A DNA stretch of 64,000 bases, taken from Parvicella sp964387945. Lineage in GTDB: Bacteria > Bacteroidota > Bacteroidia > Flavobacteriales_D > Parvicellaceae. Positions 8,419-16,031 of the stretch are shown piece by piece. The notes beneath the pieces are model-generated. The model did not search any database and was not told the origin of the DNA. It worked only from the letters and a program-made list of their open reading frames with translations. Location: assembly GCA_964387945.1 (NCBI GenBank), contig CAYLYX010000005.1:213432-277431 (forward strand). The letters run 5' to 3'. Within the stretch, counting starts at the first letter, position 1. Every line of letters starts with the position of its first letter. Both the position numbers and the translations under genes were made by a program.

Positions 8419-9036
8419 ATGAAAAAACTACTTACCCTTTTGTTACTCACTCCCCTCTTCGGATTCTCACAGTCCATTTGCGATTCAATTATAGTGGATA
8501 GCATATTTGTAAACGTAAACACTAATCAAATTGAAGTCACAGTTACCAATAACTCGAGTGAGTTCTTTAGCTACCCAGGATGGATCATTTTTGATGCACA
8601 GCAGGATACGGTTGCGGTTGAGACGGTAAACTTTTTTGGTTTTGCTGGCCAAACAACGTTTACGTTAGACATTCACGGAGCGTTATCACTTCCGCTAACG
8701 GGTACACTGAACCTTTATTCTAATTTCTATGACACCTTGTGGTGCACAAAAGCCATCACGATTGATTCGACCATGTTGAGCGTTTACCAACATGCTGCTT
8801 TTAATTTGGACATCGATGTTTTTCCAAATCCCGTCTACGATCAGTTTGCAATTGGTTCGGAAACTGCCTCTAACTACGACTTCGAACTTTATAATGCTTC
8901 AGGGCAATTGGTACTGAGAAAAGCTGCATGCGCTGGAATTACGACCATTCAGCGAGACAACTTAGCTTCTGGTGTGTATACCTTGGTGGTAAGGCATGAA
9001 GAATTAGTCAGAAGGTTCAAACTGCTTTTTAAATAG
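8419..9036 (+). CDS. small secreted protein with T9SS type A sorting domain
   Basis: The product has 205 residues. A signal peptide (KKLLTLLLLTPLFGFSQS) is followed by about 110 residues of beta-rich sequence with no family I recognise. A C-terminal sorting domain follows (VFPNPVYDQFAIG, then LASGVYTLVVRHEELVRRFKL), so it should be exported by the Sec and type IX systems and anchored or released at the surface. The passenger is unusually small compared with most T9SS substrates. It stands alone on the plus strand and converges with the FAD oxidase gene, with only 13 bases between their stops. Confidence 0.83.
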   Translation: MKKLLTLLLLTPLFGFSQSICDSIIVDSIFVNVNTNQIEVTVTNNSSEFFSYPGWIIFDAQQDTVAVETVNFFGFAGQTTFTLDIHGALSLPLTGTLNLYSNFYDTLWCTKAITIDSTMLSVYQHAAFNLDIDVFPNPVYDQFAIGSETASNYDFELYNASGQLVLRKAACAGITTIQRDNLASGVYTLVVRHEELVRRFKLLFK

Positions 9037-9049
9037 TCCGCCTACTGCA

Positions 9050-10456
9050 TTAGTTCCAGATTTTTTGTGGATTTAGAATCCCTTTTGGGTCAAAAACTTC
9101 TTTGATTCTTTTCATTAGGTTTAGCTCTACTTCCGTAAATGGAATGTCCATGTAGTCTTTTTGAACATAACCGATACCATGTTCTCCGGAAATCGTTCCA
9201 CCCAGGTTAACGGTAAGTTGAAATAACTCTCTAATTCCTTTGGGAAGTTCTTCTTTCCATTGCTGATCTGTCATGTCCGCTTTCACGATGTTAATGTGTA
9301 GATTTCCATCACCAGCATGACCGTAGCAAACAGACTTAAAACCATACTTAGCACCGATCTGCTTGACACCTTCCAACAATCGAGGTAATTCAAATCGCGG
9401 AACCACTGTATCTTCTTCTTTATAAACCGAATTTGCTTTTACAGCCTCTCCTACTCTTCTTCTAAGAAACCATAGCGCTTCTTTTTGTGCTTCTGTATCG
9501 GCAAACATGATCTCATCAGAACCGTATTGTTGTACTACCTCAGCAATTTTCTCGCAATCGGTAAAAAGTACCTCCTGATTATTACCATCCACTTCAATCA
9601 ATAAATGCGCTTGGTGATGGTCCAAAATATTTAGCTGCGGTGGCGATTCGACAAAATCCAGCGTCCAGTCTATGGCATCGCGTTCCATGAATTCCAAAGC
9701 AGAAGGTGTTATTCCTGCGTTAAAGATAGCAGCTACAGCTTCACACGCTTTGACAGCAGAAGAAAAAGGGACTAACATTAACAAGTTATGTTTCGGTAGC
9801 GGCAGTAGCTTAAGTACCGCCTTTGTGATTATACCTAACGTTCCCTCAGAACCCACCATCAATTGGGTAAGGTTATAACCTGTGCTATTTTTTAGCGTAT
9901 TCGCTCCTGTTTGAATAACGTCACCGTTGGGTAACACAACTTCTAAATTGAGTACAAAATCTTTGGTCACACCATACTTCAAAGCTCTTGGTCCTCCAGA
10001 GTTCTCCGCCAAATTTCCTCCGATTGTACAGGTACCTCTGCTAGCAGGATCGGGTGCATAGTACAAGTTCTGTTTTGCTACCTCTTCCTGCAGTACTTGT
10101 GTAATGACCGCTGGTTGCGTAATGACCTGCATGTTGTTCGTGTCAATCTTAAGAATTTGGTTCATTCTCTCTAGAGACAAACCGATACCTCCCAATACAC
10201 TCAACGCACCTCCGCTTAAACCAGTTAATGCACCAATGGGTGTAACGGGAATCTCTTTTGTGAAAGCCAATTTCATAATTGCTGATACCCCTTTCGTTGT
10301 TTCTGGCTTAACCAGCACTTGGGGAGGAAAATTCAGATCCTCAGTATGATCGCTTCCGTAGCGTTTCAAAACCTCATCTTCGGTTAACACATTTTCCTCA
10401 CCACAAATCGCAATCAAATCACTTACAATCTTGCTCATGTTTTGTATCTCATTCAT
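9050..10456 (-). CDS. FAD-linked oxidase, GlcD/D-lactate dehydrogenase family
   Basis: The order is FAD_binding_4 (PCMH) then FAD-oxidase C-terminal domain. Visible signatures are PIGALTGLSGGALSV, PDPASRGTCTIGGNLAENSG (pyrophosphate binding) and, near the C terminus, GHAGDGNLHINI and ISGEHGIGYVQKDYM, the substrate/metal-site histidines of the D-2-hydroxyacid dehydrogenase family. It should oxidise glycolate, D-lactate or a similar 2-hydroxy acid. GlcE and GlcF partners are absent nearby, so a single-chain D-lactate-type enzyme is more likely than a glycolate oxidase complex. ATG 10456 lies four bases after a TAttTTcG element, so the message may be leaderless. The alternative is ATG 10438 (MSKIVSDL). 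Confidence 0.9.
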   Translation of the reverse strand: MNEIQNMSKIVSDLIAICGEENVLTEDEVLKRYGSDHTEDLNFPPQVLVKPETTKGVSAIMKLAFTKEIPVTPIGALTGLSGGALSVLGGIGLSLERMNQILKIDTNNMQVITQPAVITQVLQEEVAKQNLYYAPDPASRGTCTIGGNLAENSGGPRALKYGVTKDFVLNLEVVLPNGDVIQTGANTLKNSTGYNLTQLMVGSEGTLGIITKAVLKLLPLPKHNLLMLVPFSSAVKACEAVAAIFNAGITPSALEFMERDAIDWTLDFVESPPQLNILDHHQAHLLIEVDGNNQEVLFTDCEKIAEVVQQYGSDEIMFADTEAQKEALWFLRRRVGEAVKANSVYKEEDTVVPRFELPRLLEGVKQIGAKYGFKSVCYGHAGDGNLHINIVKADMTDQQWKEELPKGIRELFQLTVNLGGTISGEHGIGYVQKDYMDIPFTEVELNLMKRIKEVFDPKGILNPQKIWN

Positions 10457-10577
10457 AGTCCGAAAATAGCGAGAAAAAACGAATTTATCCCACACCGATT
10501 TGGATTAAATCGAGTCGTTTATTTTACTGTAAATCAACAGACTATCATTTCGCTCCAAAAAAATCAAGTGATTCGAC

Positions 10578-10607
10578 TTGTATTATTGAATATAGACGTT
10601 ATATTTG
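10578..10607 (+). promoter_or_regulatory. tRNA-Lys promoter
   Basis: TTG at 10578-10580, exactly 19 bp, TAtaTTTG at 10600-10607: a full Bacteroidota consensus promoter 22 bp before the tRNA. Confidence 0.85.
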
Positions 10608-10629
10608 CACCCGCGTTTGAAAAAACCAT

Positions 10630-10702
10630 GATTCGTTAGCTCAGTTGGTAGAGCACAACACTTTTAATGTTGGGGTCCTGGGTTCGAGCCCCAGACGAAT
10701 CA
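10630..10702 (+). tRNA. tRNA-Lys (anticodon TTT)
   Basis: The cloverleaf is complete in 73 nt. The acceptor is GATTCGT/ACGAATC with discriminator A, and the D arm is GCTC/GAGC. The anticodon stem CAACA/TGTTG encloses loop CTTTTAA, and the T arm CTGGG/CCCAG encloses TTCGAGC. The 3' CCA is not encoded (CAA follows). A consensus promoter lies in front and a terminator follows two bases later. Confidence 0.98.
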
Positions 10703-10703
10703 C

Positions 10704-10749
10704 AAAAAGGAGATTTTTTGAATATTCAGAAAATCTCCTTTTTTTGTTT
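10704..10749 (+). terminator. tRNA-Lys terminator
   Basis: A 14-bp perfect stem (AAAAAGGAGATTTT with AAAATCTCCTTTTT) has a 12-base AT-rich loop and continues into T residues. Confidence 0.92.
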
Positions 10750-10763
10750 CATTTCACCTTGGA

Positions 10764-11063
10764 TTATACGTCCTGATCAATCAATTGCAGAACCTCCTCT
10801 AACTTTTTACTAATAATCACATTTCTTGGGTTGGTGTAAATTATATCTTGCATCTCAAGATGATCAATTAAGACTCGGACGACTTCATCTACCGTAGTTC
10901 CATTCTTTATCAACTGAGGATTGCCATTTAAACATGGAGTATTCATAAATAGCCTTAACACCTGATAGGTGTTGTCTTCCACATTGTATAGTCGATACCG
11001 ATGACCTGGAAACTCGACTAAGGCGCCACTATCGGCAACCATAAGCTCATTCAACGCATTCAT
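10764..11063 (-). CDS. hypothetical 99-residue protein
   Basis: I do not recognise this protein. It has no signal peptide or membrane segment. The centre contains Tyr-rich strands (HRYRLYNVEDNTYQVL) and the C-terminal half looks helical (VDEVVRVLIDHLEMQ, KKLEEVLQLIDQ). A small cytosolic two-layer fold would fit. The stop lies just past the tRNA-Lys terminator. A 6-3-6 palindrome (GGATGA CGA TCATCC, 11091-11105) lies about 30 bases before its start and could be an operator. A nearby AAaaTTTG resembles a -7 box four bases before the ATG. It is divergent from the candidate RNA and the HTH gene to the right. Confidence 0.6.
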   Translation of the reverse strand: MNALNELMVADSGALVEFPGHRYRLYNVEDNTYQVLRLFMNTPCLNGNPQLIKNGTTVDEVVRVLIDHLEMQDIIYTNPRNVIISKKLEEVLQLIDQDV

Positions 11064-11090
11064 ATGCCAAATTTTTAGAATTCAGGTAAA

Positions 11091-11105
11091 GGATGACGAT
11101 CATCC
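11091..11105. promoter_or_regulatory. 15-bp palindrome upstream of the 99-residue gene
   Basis: GGATGA and TCATCC are perfect inverted repeats around CGA. The position about 30 bp in front of a start codon suggests an operator. The nearby HTH protein (11415) is one possible ligand, which is speculation. Confidence 0.3.
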
Positions 11106-11154
11106 CATAAATCCAAATCAGACGCTGAAATTTCTAATTTTTATTTACCTTTAG

Positions 11155-11346
11155 CATACCTAGAGACCAGCAACCAAATTGTGAAGAGTGTCGCTGGCCA
11201 ATAGGCATTTAGTTAACATATCAACCAAGCTTGAAGGGGCATCGTCACGTTGGTACTGGTTTGCATATTATACATCAAGCGCAACTGTACAAACAGTGAC
11301 TTACCTCGTTGGTTTAATATGACCTAACAAATATAGGTCTAAATTT
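11155..11346 (+). ncRNA. candidate structured non-coding RNA
   Basis: In a 350-bp gap without genes, a -7-like box (TAccTTTa, 11146-11153) precedes a region with several helices. CCAGC/GCTGG pairs at 11167-11171 with 11193-11197. A long-range stem joins ATATCAACCAA (11218-11228) with TTGGTTTAATAT (11309-11320). There is a hairpin ACTGT-acaa-ACAGT (11284-11297), and last a terminator-like hairpin GACCTA/TAGGTC (11321-11339) followed by TAAATTTTT. The region is less AT-rich than other spacers here and has no open frame. The length of about 190 nt resembles 6S RNA, but no family can be assigned by eye. Confidence 0.4.
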
Positions 11347-11414
11347 TTAGATTTTCAATTTGATAATCTAAAATATTAAACTTTCTGATAGTTGGTTGCA
11401 AATTTTATGCGTAA

Positions 11415-11891
11415 TTGACGTTAGGAACAAGACTACATCAAGCAATTAAAGCCAAGAATATCACTCAAAAGGATGTGGGTGCTTTGCTTGGCGTAAAGGC
11501 TGGAACGATTTCTTATAGAATTAGGAACAACGCCTTTAGAGATCATGAGATAGACTTCATTTGTACTCATTTTGGTATTAACCCAGAATGGGTAAAGTTG
11601 GGAATTGGAGAAATCTACACAGATGCTGACAAGGCATATAGCAAAGGACACGAAATCAATCATGGCATTCAGGATAGATCGATTACTTACTATTCTCTGC
11701 TTACCGGTGATGAGTTAAACGACATTCTGGATAATGAAAAGGACTACTCTAGAAAGGTATTGATCGAACGAATTCGAGATCTGGAAGTCAAGTTATTACA
11801 AGCAATTGACAGTGAAAAACTGGCACTTAAAAGAGAACGTGAGGCTACGGACAAATACCTGAAGCTATTAGAAAAGTCTAAAGGGAAATAG
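11415..11891 (+). CDS. HTH-type (XRE-like) DNA-binding protein with C-terminal helix
   Basis: Residues 4-60 form a lambda-repressor-like helix-turn-helix (LHQAIKAKNITQKDVGALLG, then KAGTISYRIRNNAF as recognition helix). The C-terminal 60 residues are a charged, probably coiled-coil helix (IERIRDLEVKLLQAIDSEKL) that may mediate dimerisation. The only initiator is TTG 11415, since a stop (TAA, 11412-11414) precedes it in frame. That TTG overlaps the stop of a three-codon mini-frame ATG CGT AAT TGA (11407-11418), so translational coupling or a one-base sequence error is possible. No peptidase (S24) domain is present. The target is unknown; it could be its own leader or the neighbouring 99-residue gene. 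Confidence 0.8.
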   Translation: MTLGTRLHQAIKAKNITQKDVGALLGVKAGTISYRIRNNAFRDHEIDFICTHFGINPEWVKLGIGEIYTDADKAYSKGHEINHGIQDRSITYYSLLTGDELNDILDNEKDYSRKVLIERIRDLEVKLLQAIDSEKLALKREREATDKYLKLLEKSKGK

Positions 11892-11896
11892 ACTCT

Positions 11897-12670
11897 CTAG
11901 TTACCTTTCTTCTGTTTTTGTTTCTTTTCCTTTTTCTTCTTCTTTTTCGCTTTCTTCTGATCTTTCTTATACGCTTTCTCGAAATCCTTCATCACATCTT
12001 CTTTAAACATGCGCTTCACAGCGTGTTCAATATTGAAGTACATATAAGCAGGCTCTTGTCCTTCTTTGATAATTTCAAGCATATCTACAAAATTACCATA
12101 GCTATCCTCTCCAGAGCCCATACTCCCTATTCCAGCACCAAATACGTAACGAATCAGTAGCTGTCCGTCTGCGGGTCCTAAAACCATCATAGGCGCCTCA
12201 ATCGTTCCATCTCCTGTAGATAGCAACACATCTAGATAAAGAACAAACTTAAACTTCGATTGCTTTACGGAGAGGTTGCCCAGCTTATCTTCCAAAAAAG
12301 CTTTATGCAGAATGGCCGTGAAATTGAGTGGATGATTGCTGAGTACACTATCACACTTGAACAGCGCATTGGCGTACTCTCCTTTGTTAGCTAGATTCAT
12401 GATCTCATGCTCTATCGTTATCAATTCATACGGATAGTAATGGTCTTGTTTTGTTTCTCCTACCATCAACGCAAGCATATCAAAGGAGGTCATTGTGCTA
12501 TCTGCGGCTTCAAAACGCGTACGTAAATCATTATAGTTGTAGACTCCATTTTTCTCCTGAGTAAGTGCTACAATACTATCGAAGTGTAGGTGATATTGAA
12601 ACAAAAATTGGGCGTGCTTCTGACCAAGCACACCCAATAAAAATAAAATTATAACTGCTAACTTCTTCAA
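11897..12670 (-). CDS. DUF4919-like secreted protein
   Basis: The product has 257 residues. An N-terminal signal peptide (KKLAVIILFLLGVLGQKHAQ) is followed by a region resembling DUF4919 (YNDLRTRFEAADSTMTSFDM, then HYYPYE), a Bacteroidota family of unknown function with TPR-like helices. The C terminus ends in a run of Lys with a few Gln, Glu and Asn, an odd feature for an exported protein. It is the last gene of a three-gene operon: its ATG lies one base after the OmpA-family stop. Co-transcription with the TPR and OmpA/PorE-like proteins suggests an envelope-associated role, inferred from context. Confidence 0.72.
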   Translation of the reverse strand: MKKLAVIILFLLGVLGQKHAQFLFQYHLHFDSIVALTQEKNGVYNYNDLRTRFEAADSTMTSFDMLALMVGETKQDHYYPYELITIEHEIMNLANKGEYANALFKCDSVLSNHPLNFTAILHKAFLEDKLGNLSVKQSKFKFVLYLDVLLSTGDGTIEAPMMVLGPADGQLLIRYVFGAGIGSMGSGEDSYGNFVDMLEIIKEGQEPAYMYFNIEHAVKRMFKEDVMKDFEKAYKKDQKKAKKKKKKEKKQKQKKGN

Positions 12671-12671
12671 A

Positions 12672-14768
12672 TTAGTTAGCTAGAATTTCAAATTCTGTTC
12701 TTCTGTTTTGTTGACGACCTTCGGAAGTACCATTTGTTGCAACTGGTTGTGAAGAACCATATCCCTTACTTTTCAGACGGTCTTTCTTGATTCCTTTACC
12801 AACCAGGTAAGCCACTACAGCATCTGCTCTATCCTGCGATAGTTGGGCGTTCATCTTCTCACTACCAACGTTATCGGTATGTCCTGAAATCTCAATGACC
12901 AGTGAAGGTACATCGTTCAGTAATTTAACCAGTCGATCCAACTCGGTATTTGATTCTGACTTTAAATCGGATTTACCACTGTCGAAAAAGATATTTCTCA
13001 AGGCTATCTTACTTCCTTTCTTGATGTTTTTAAGTTCGATCACTTTGTTCACCATGTTGAAGCCTGTTGGTTCTACTACATCAAAATTCTCACTGTGGAA
13101 CAGGTAACCAGGAGCTTTCACCGCAATACCGTAGTTTTTTCCTGCCGTCAATGAAAGTAAGAACTTACCCGTAGCACTGTTAGTCGTAAACTCTTCAATC
13201 ACTTTACCCGTGGCGTTATCCGTGATTTCAATGACTGCTTCTACCGATTTTCCGGTCAATGCATCAATGGTTTTTCCTTTAAAAACGGTCAGTGCTGTTT
13301 TGTCTACCTTCACCTCTTTTTCAATCTGGACTTCCTGAATTGGATTAGCAATGCTGGCTAACAGATAATCTTCTGTGGTAGCACTCTGCTCTTTAGGATC
13401 ACCCCAGAAAGTCACTTTGTAGATATCCAATCCTCCTTCTCCTCCTTCTCGATTGGATGCAATGTAAGCGTACTTCTCGCTAGCTGTCATCGCAAAGAAA
13501 TAATCATCATAAGGAGTATTGATCGGATATCCTAGGTTTTCAGGTTCTTGCCACTGACCTTGTTTAAACTCAGAAACAAAAATGTCATATCCTCCCATGG
13601 AGTTATGTCCTTCACTACAGAAGAACATGAAATCTCCTGTTGGGTGAATGTACACCGAACCTTCATTAAACTTTGTATTGACTTCGATACCAACGCTTAC
13701 CGCAGAACCGTAATCCGTTCTACTGTTGTTCATCAAGCTCAACTCATAAACGTCCGTTCCTTTGCTCTTTCCTCCAGTTAACTTGTCGGTAATGATGTAT
13801 AACCTTCTTCGGTTGGGAGCTAAACTAGCATACGTTTGGTTCGCAATGGTGTTTACGCTTCTATGCATGATTTCTGGTGTAGACCATTTGGCTCCATTCA
13901 ACTCACTTTTATAGATATTATAATCCTCTCCTTCTGACTTAAACGTCAACAGTTGTGTTCCATCATACGAAAGCATTGAGGCTGTTTCGTCATCTGCTGT
14001 AGATAATGGTGCGCCCATGTTTTTTGGGGATGTCCATTTACCATCCTGAATCTCAGAAACGTATACATCTCCATCGTATTTTCCAACCTCATCTGGTTGG
14101 TGATCATTGGGTCTTCTAGAGGTAATCATAATGGTTGTACCATCCGTTGTGATACATGGAGAATAATCGTCTTGTGGTGAGTTGAGGATTTTCATATTAT
14201 CAATCCAAACTCGCTCTGGTTTAGCTACCAGTTCCGTACCACTGTCACATTCTTTCATGCGCTGCTTCAACATCCTCCCTAGTGACTCGATCTGCTTGCT
14301 TTTTGAATTATTTTCAAATTTCTTGTACAGCTTTTTTGCTTCTGAGAAATTCATATCAAGTTGCTCTGCCATTCCTCTGTAGAAATCAAGAAAATCATCT
14401 ACTTCTGGGTTCAACTTAAATGCTTCGTCCAAGTACTTTTTAGCTTTATACTTCTCATTAGTATACAAATAAGCATTCCCAATGTAAAAGTTTAGCATGG
14501 CACTTTTCGGGTTAAACGCATACGCTTTTTCAAATTCCAGTAAAGCCGCATGAAAATTATTCCCTGGATCTAAGACGGCATAAATCGCTTCATTTCCAGC
14601 CGCCAAATATTCTTCTCCTTTTTCAAAATGCTCAAGGGCTACCTTGAACTCATCTTTATTGTCTTTAAAGTTTCCTGATTTGAATTCAACATCTTGAGCA
14701 AAAGCAACACTCCCGATGAAGAATAATCCTGTTATAATACTTAATCTTACTCTTTTCATTTTGCTCAA
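12672..14768 (-). CDS. PorE-like OmpA-family protein: TPR, beta-propeller, CRD, peptidoglycan-binding domain
   Basis: A signal peptide (LSIITGLFFIGSVAFAQ) is followed by TPR-like helices (about residues 35-160) and WD40-like PD40 blades (SPCITTDGTTIMITSRRP, LSYDGTQLLTFKSEG and others, about 190-460). A carboxypeptidase-regulatory-like domain (TVFKGKTIDALTGKSVEAVI, about 495-580) and a C-terminal OmpA domain (FDSGKSDL, ISGHTDNVG, LSQDRADAVVAYL) complete it. The Asp and Arg that bind diaminopimelate are present. This is the architecture of PorE of the type IX secretion system, which tethers PorP to peptidoglycan. Unlike PorE it lacks a lipobox, so it may be periplasmic. Bacteroidota carry several such paralogues, so the T9SS role is plausible, not proven. 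Confidence 0.88.
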   Translation of the reverse strand: MSKMKRVRLSIITGLFFIGSVAFAQDVEFKSGNFKDNKDEFKVALEHFEKGEEYLAAGNEAIYAVLDPGNNFHAALLEFEKAYAFNPKSAMLNFYIGNAYLYTNEKYKAKKYLDEAFKLNPEVDDFLDFYRGMAEQLDMNFSEAKKLYKKFENNSKSKQIESLGRMLKQRMKECDSGTELVAKPERVWIDNMKILNSPQDDYSPCITTDGTTIMITSRRPNDHQPDEVGKYDGDVYVSEIQDGKWTSPKNMGAPLSTADDETASMLSYDGTQLLTFKSEGEDYNIYKSELNGAKWSTPEIMHRSVNTIANQTYASLAPNRRRLYIITDKLTGGKSKGTDVYELSLMNNSRTDYGSAVSVGIEVNTKFNEGSVYIHPTGDFMFFCSEGHNSMGGYDIFVSEFKQGQWQEPENLGYPINTPYDDYFFAMTASEKYAYIASNREGGEGGLDIYKVTFWGDPKEQSATTEDYLLASIANPIQEVQIEKEVKVDKTALTVFKGKTIDALTGKSVEAVIEITDNATGKVIEEFTTNSATGKFLLSLTAGKNYGIAVKAPGYLFHSENFDVVEPTGFNMVNKVIELKNIKKGSKIALRNIFFDSGKSDLKSESNTELDRLVKLLNDVPSLVIEISGHTDNVGSEKMNAQLSQDRADAVVAYLVGKGIKKDRLKSKGYGSSQPVATNGTSEGRQQNRRTEFEILAN

Positions 14769-14771
14769 TAA

Positions 14772-15863
14772 TTAAAATTCACAATTTCCTGATTGGTAAC
14801 TCTTTCCTAACGTAGAACCTAGTTCTGCAGCTTTTGCCCAATCTGAACAAGCACCTTCCATATCTCGGTTCATTTCTCTCGACACTCCTCTATTGGCGTA
14901 AGCATCTGCAAAGTTTTTGTCCAAGGAAATTGCTTTATCAAAGTCTGCAATTGCTCCTTTGTAATCTCCTTTTCTGTGCTTTATGATTCCTCTGTTGTTA
15001 TAAGCAGGAGCATAATTTGAGTTCATAGAAATCACTTTATCAAAGTCTTTGATGGCATCTTCATTCTTCCCTTGCTCCAATAGCATTGCTCCTCTATTAT
15101 TATATGCTAAGAAAAATTCTGGGTCAAGCGTCATTGCTTTGGTGAAGTCATTTTTCGCACCATCATAATCTTTTAGCATCTTTTTAACAGAACCTAGATT
15201 GTTAAACACAAATGCGTGTTTTGGTCCTAACTCACCCGCTTTTATATAATCCTTGAGCGCCATATCAAACTGCTGTAACATTCGATAGCATGATCCTCTA
15301 TCGTTATAAGCTCTAAAGTCCTTGGGATCCATTTCTGTACACTTTGTGAATAAAGGAATTGCGTCCTCATACTTTTCCATCAGGAACAAAACCGTTCCAG
15401 CATTGTAATAGGCTTTCACATCCTTTGGCGCAAAAAATGTCACTTGATTGTAATCAGACAACGCTTTATCCAACTCACCACTTTTTTGATATGCCAAACC
15501 TCTTTGAAAATAAGCACGATCATGCTCATCATTCATTTTTAACAGCTTAGATAGTGTTCCAATAGCTCCGCTGAAATCATTGAGCTTATATTGAGCAACA
15601 CCTTTGTTATAATAAGCGGCTTCAAAATTGGCATCTCCTGCAATGGCTTTGTCGAACGATTTTACAGCATCCTTGAATTTACCTTTTCCAAATAGGTCAA
15701 TCCCCATGTTGTAGGCCTCCTGAGCTTCTGCTGTAGCGGCATTGGCGGCATTGATTTGATTAATACTATCCTGATAAGCTTGTTCTTCAGGAGTCAGTTC
15801 TACTTGAGACCATCCTATTGTGGCCATCAGCAAACCGACCATGAATACGTAGAGTTTTTTCAT
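14772..15863 (-). CDS. exported TPR-repeat protein
   Basis: A signal peptide (KKLYVFMVGLLMATIGWSQ) precedes eight or nine tetratricopeptide repeats spanning almost the whole 363 residues. A typical repeat is FEAAYYNKGVAQYKLNDFSG, with consensus A.(Y/F)NNRG and D(F/Y).KAI.LD. The final segment (EGACSDWAKAAELGSTLGKS) is Sel1-like. Such proteins are scaffolds for protein-protein contacts, here in the periplasm. It is the first gene of the operon with the PorE-like protein, three bases upstream of that start, which suggests the two work together in the envelope. The partner is unknown. Confidence 0.88.
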   Translation of the reverse strand: MKKLYVFMVGLLMATIGWSQVELTPEEQAYQDSINQINAANAATAEAQEAYNMGIDLFGKGKFKDAVKSFDKAIAGDANFEAAYYNKGVAQYKLNDFSGAIGTLSKLLKMNDEHDRAYFQRGLAYQKSGELDKALSDYNQVTFFAPKDVKAYYNAGTVLFLMEKYEDAIPLFTKCTEMDPKDFRAYNDRGSCYRMLQQFDMALKDYIKAGELGPKHAFVFNNLGSVKKMLKDYDGAKNDFTKAMTLDPEFFLAYNNRGAMLLEQGKNEDAIKDFDKVISMNSNYAPAYNNRGIIKHRKGDYKGAIADFDKAISLDKNFADAYANRGVSREMNRDMEGACSDWAKAAELGSTLGKSYQSGNCEF

Positions 15864-15997
15864 CTGATCTGGTTTTGGTTATTGATTTTCCTTTCTAATG
15901 CCCTCGAAGATACCAAGAAACAGACCAAACTTTAAAATTTAGTTATACACAGTTTGTGGAAAACGTTAATATAAATTCTCTATCTGAAGAAATTAGT

Positions 15998-16027
15998 TTG
16001 AACAACTGAATCGGATCGTTAACTTAG
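15998..16027 (+). promoter_or_regulatory. helicase promoter
   Basis: TTG at 15998-16000, exactly 19 bp, TAacTTaG at 16020-16027. The ATG lies only four bases past the -7 box, so the transcript is probably leaderless. Confidence 0.6.
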
Positions 16028-16031
16028 CCTT

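Noticed and set aside
9672..10349. Plus-strand frames across the FAD oxidase gene
   Set aside because: They lie opposite conserved FAD-binding motifs and show no family resemblance.
12672..14768. Calling this gene porE outright
   Set aside because: The domain order matches PorE, but the lipobox is missing and several paralogues with this order exist in Bacteroidota, so no gene symbol was given.
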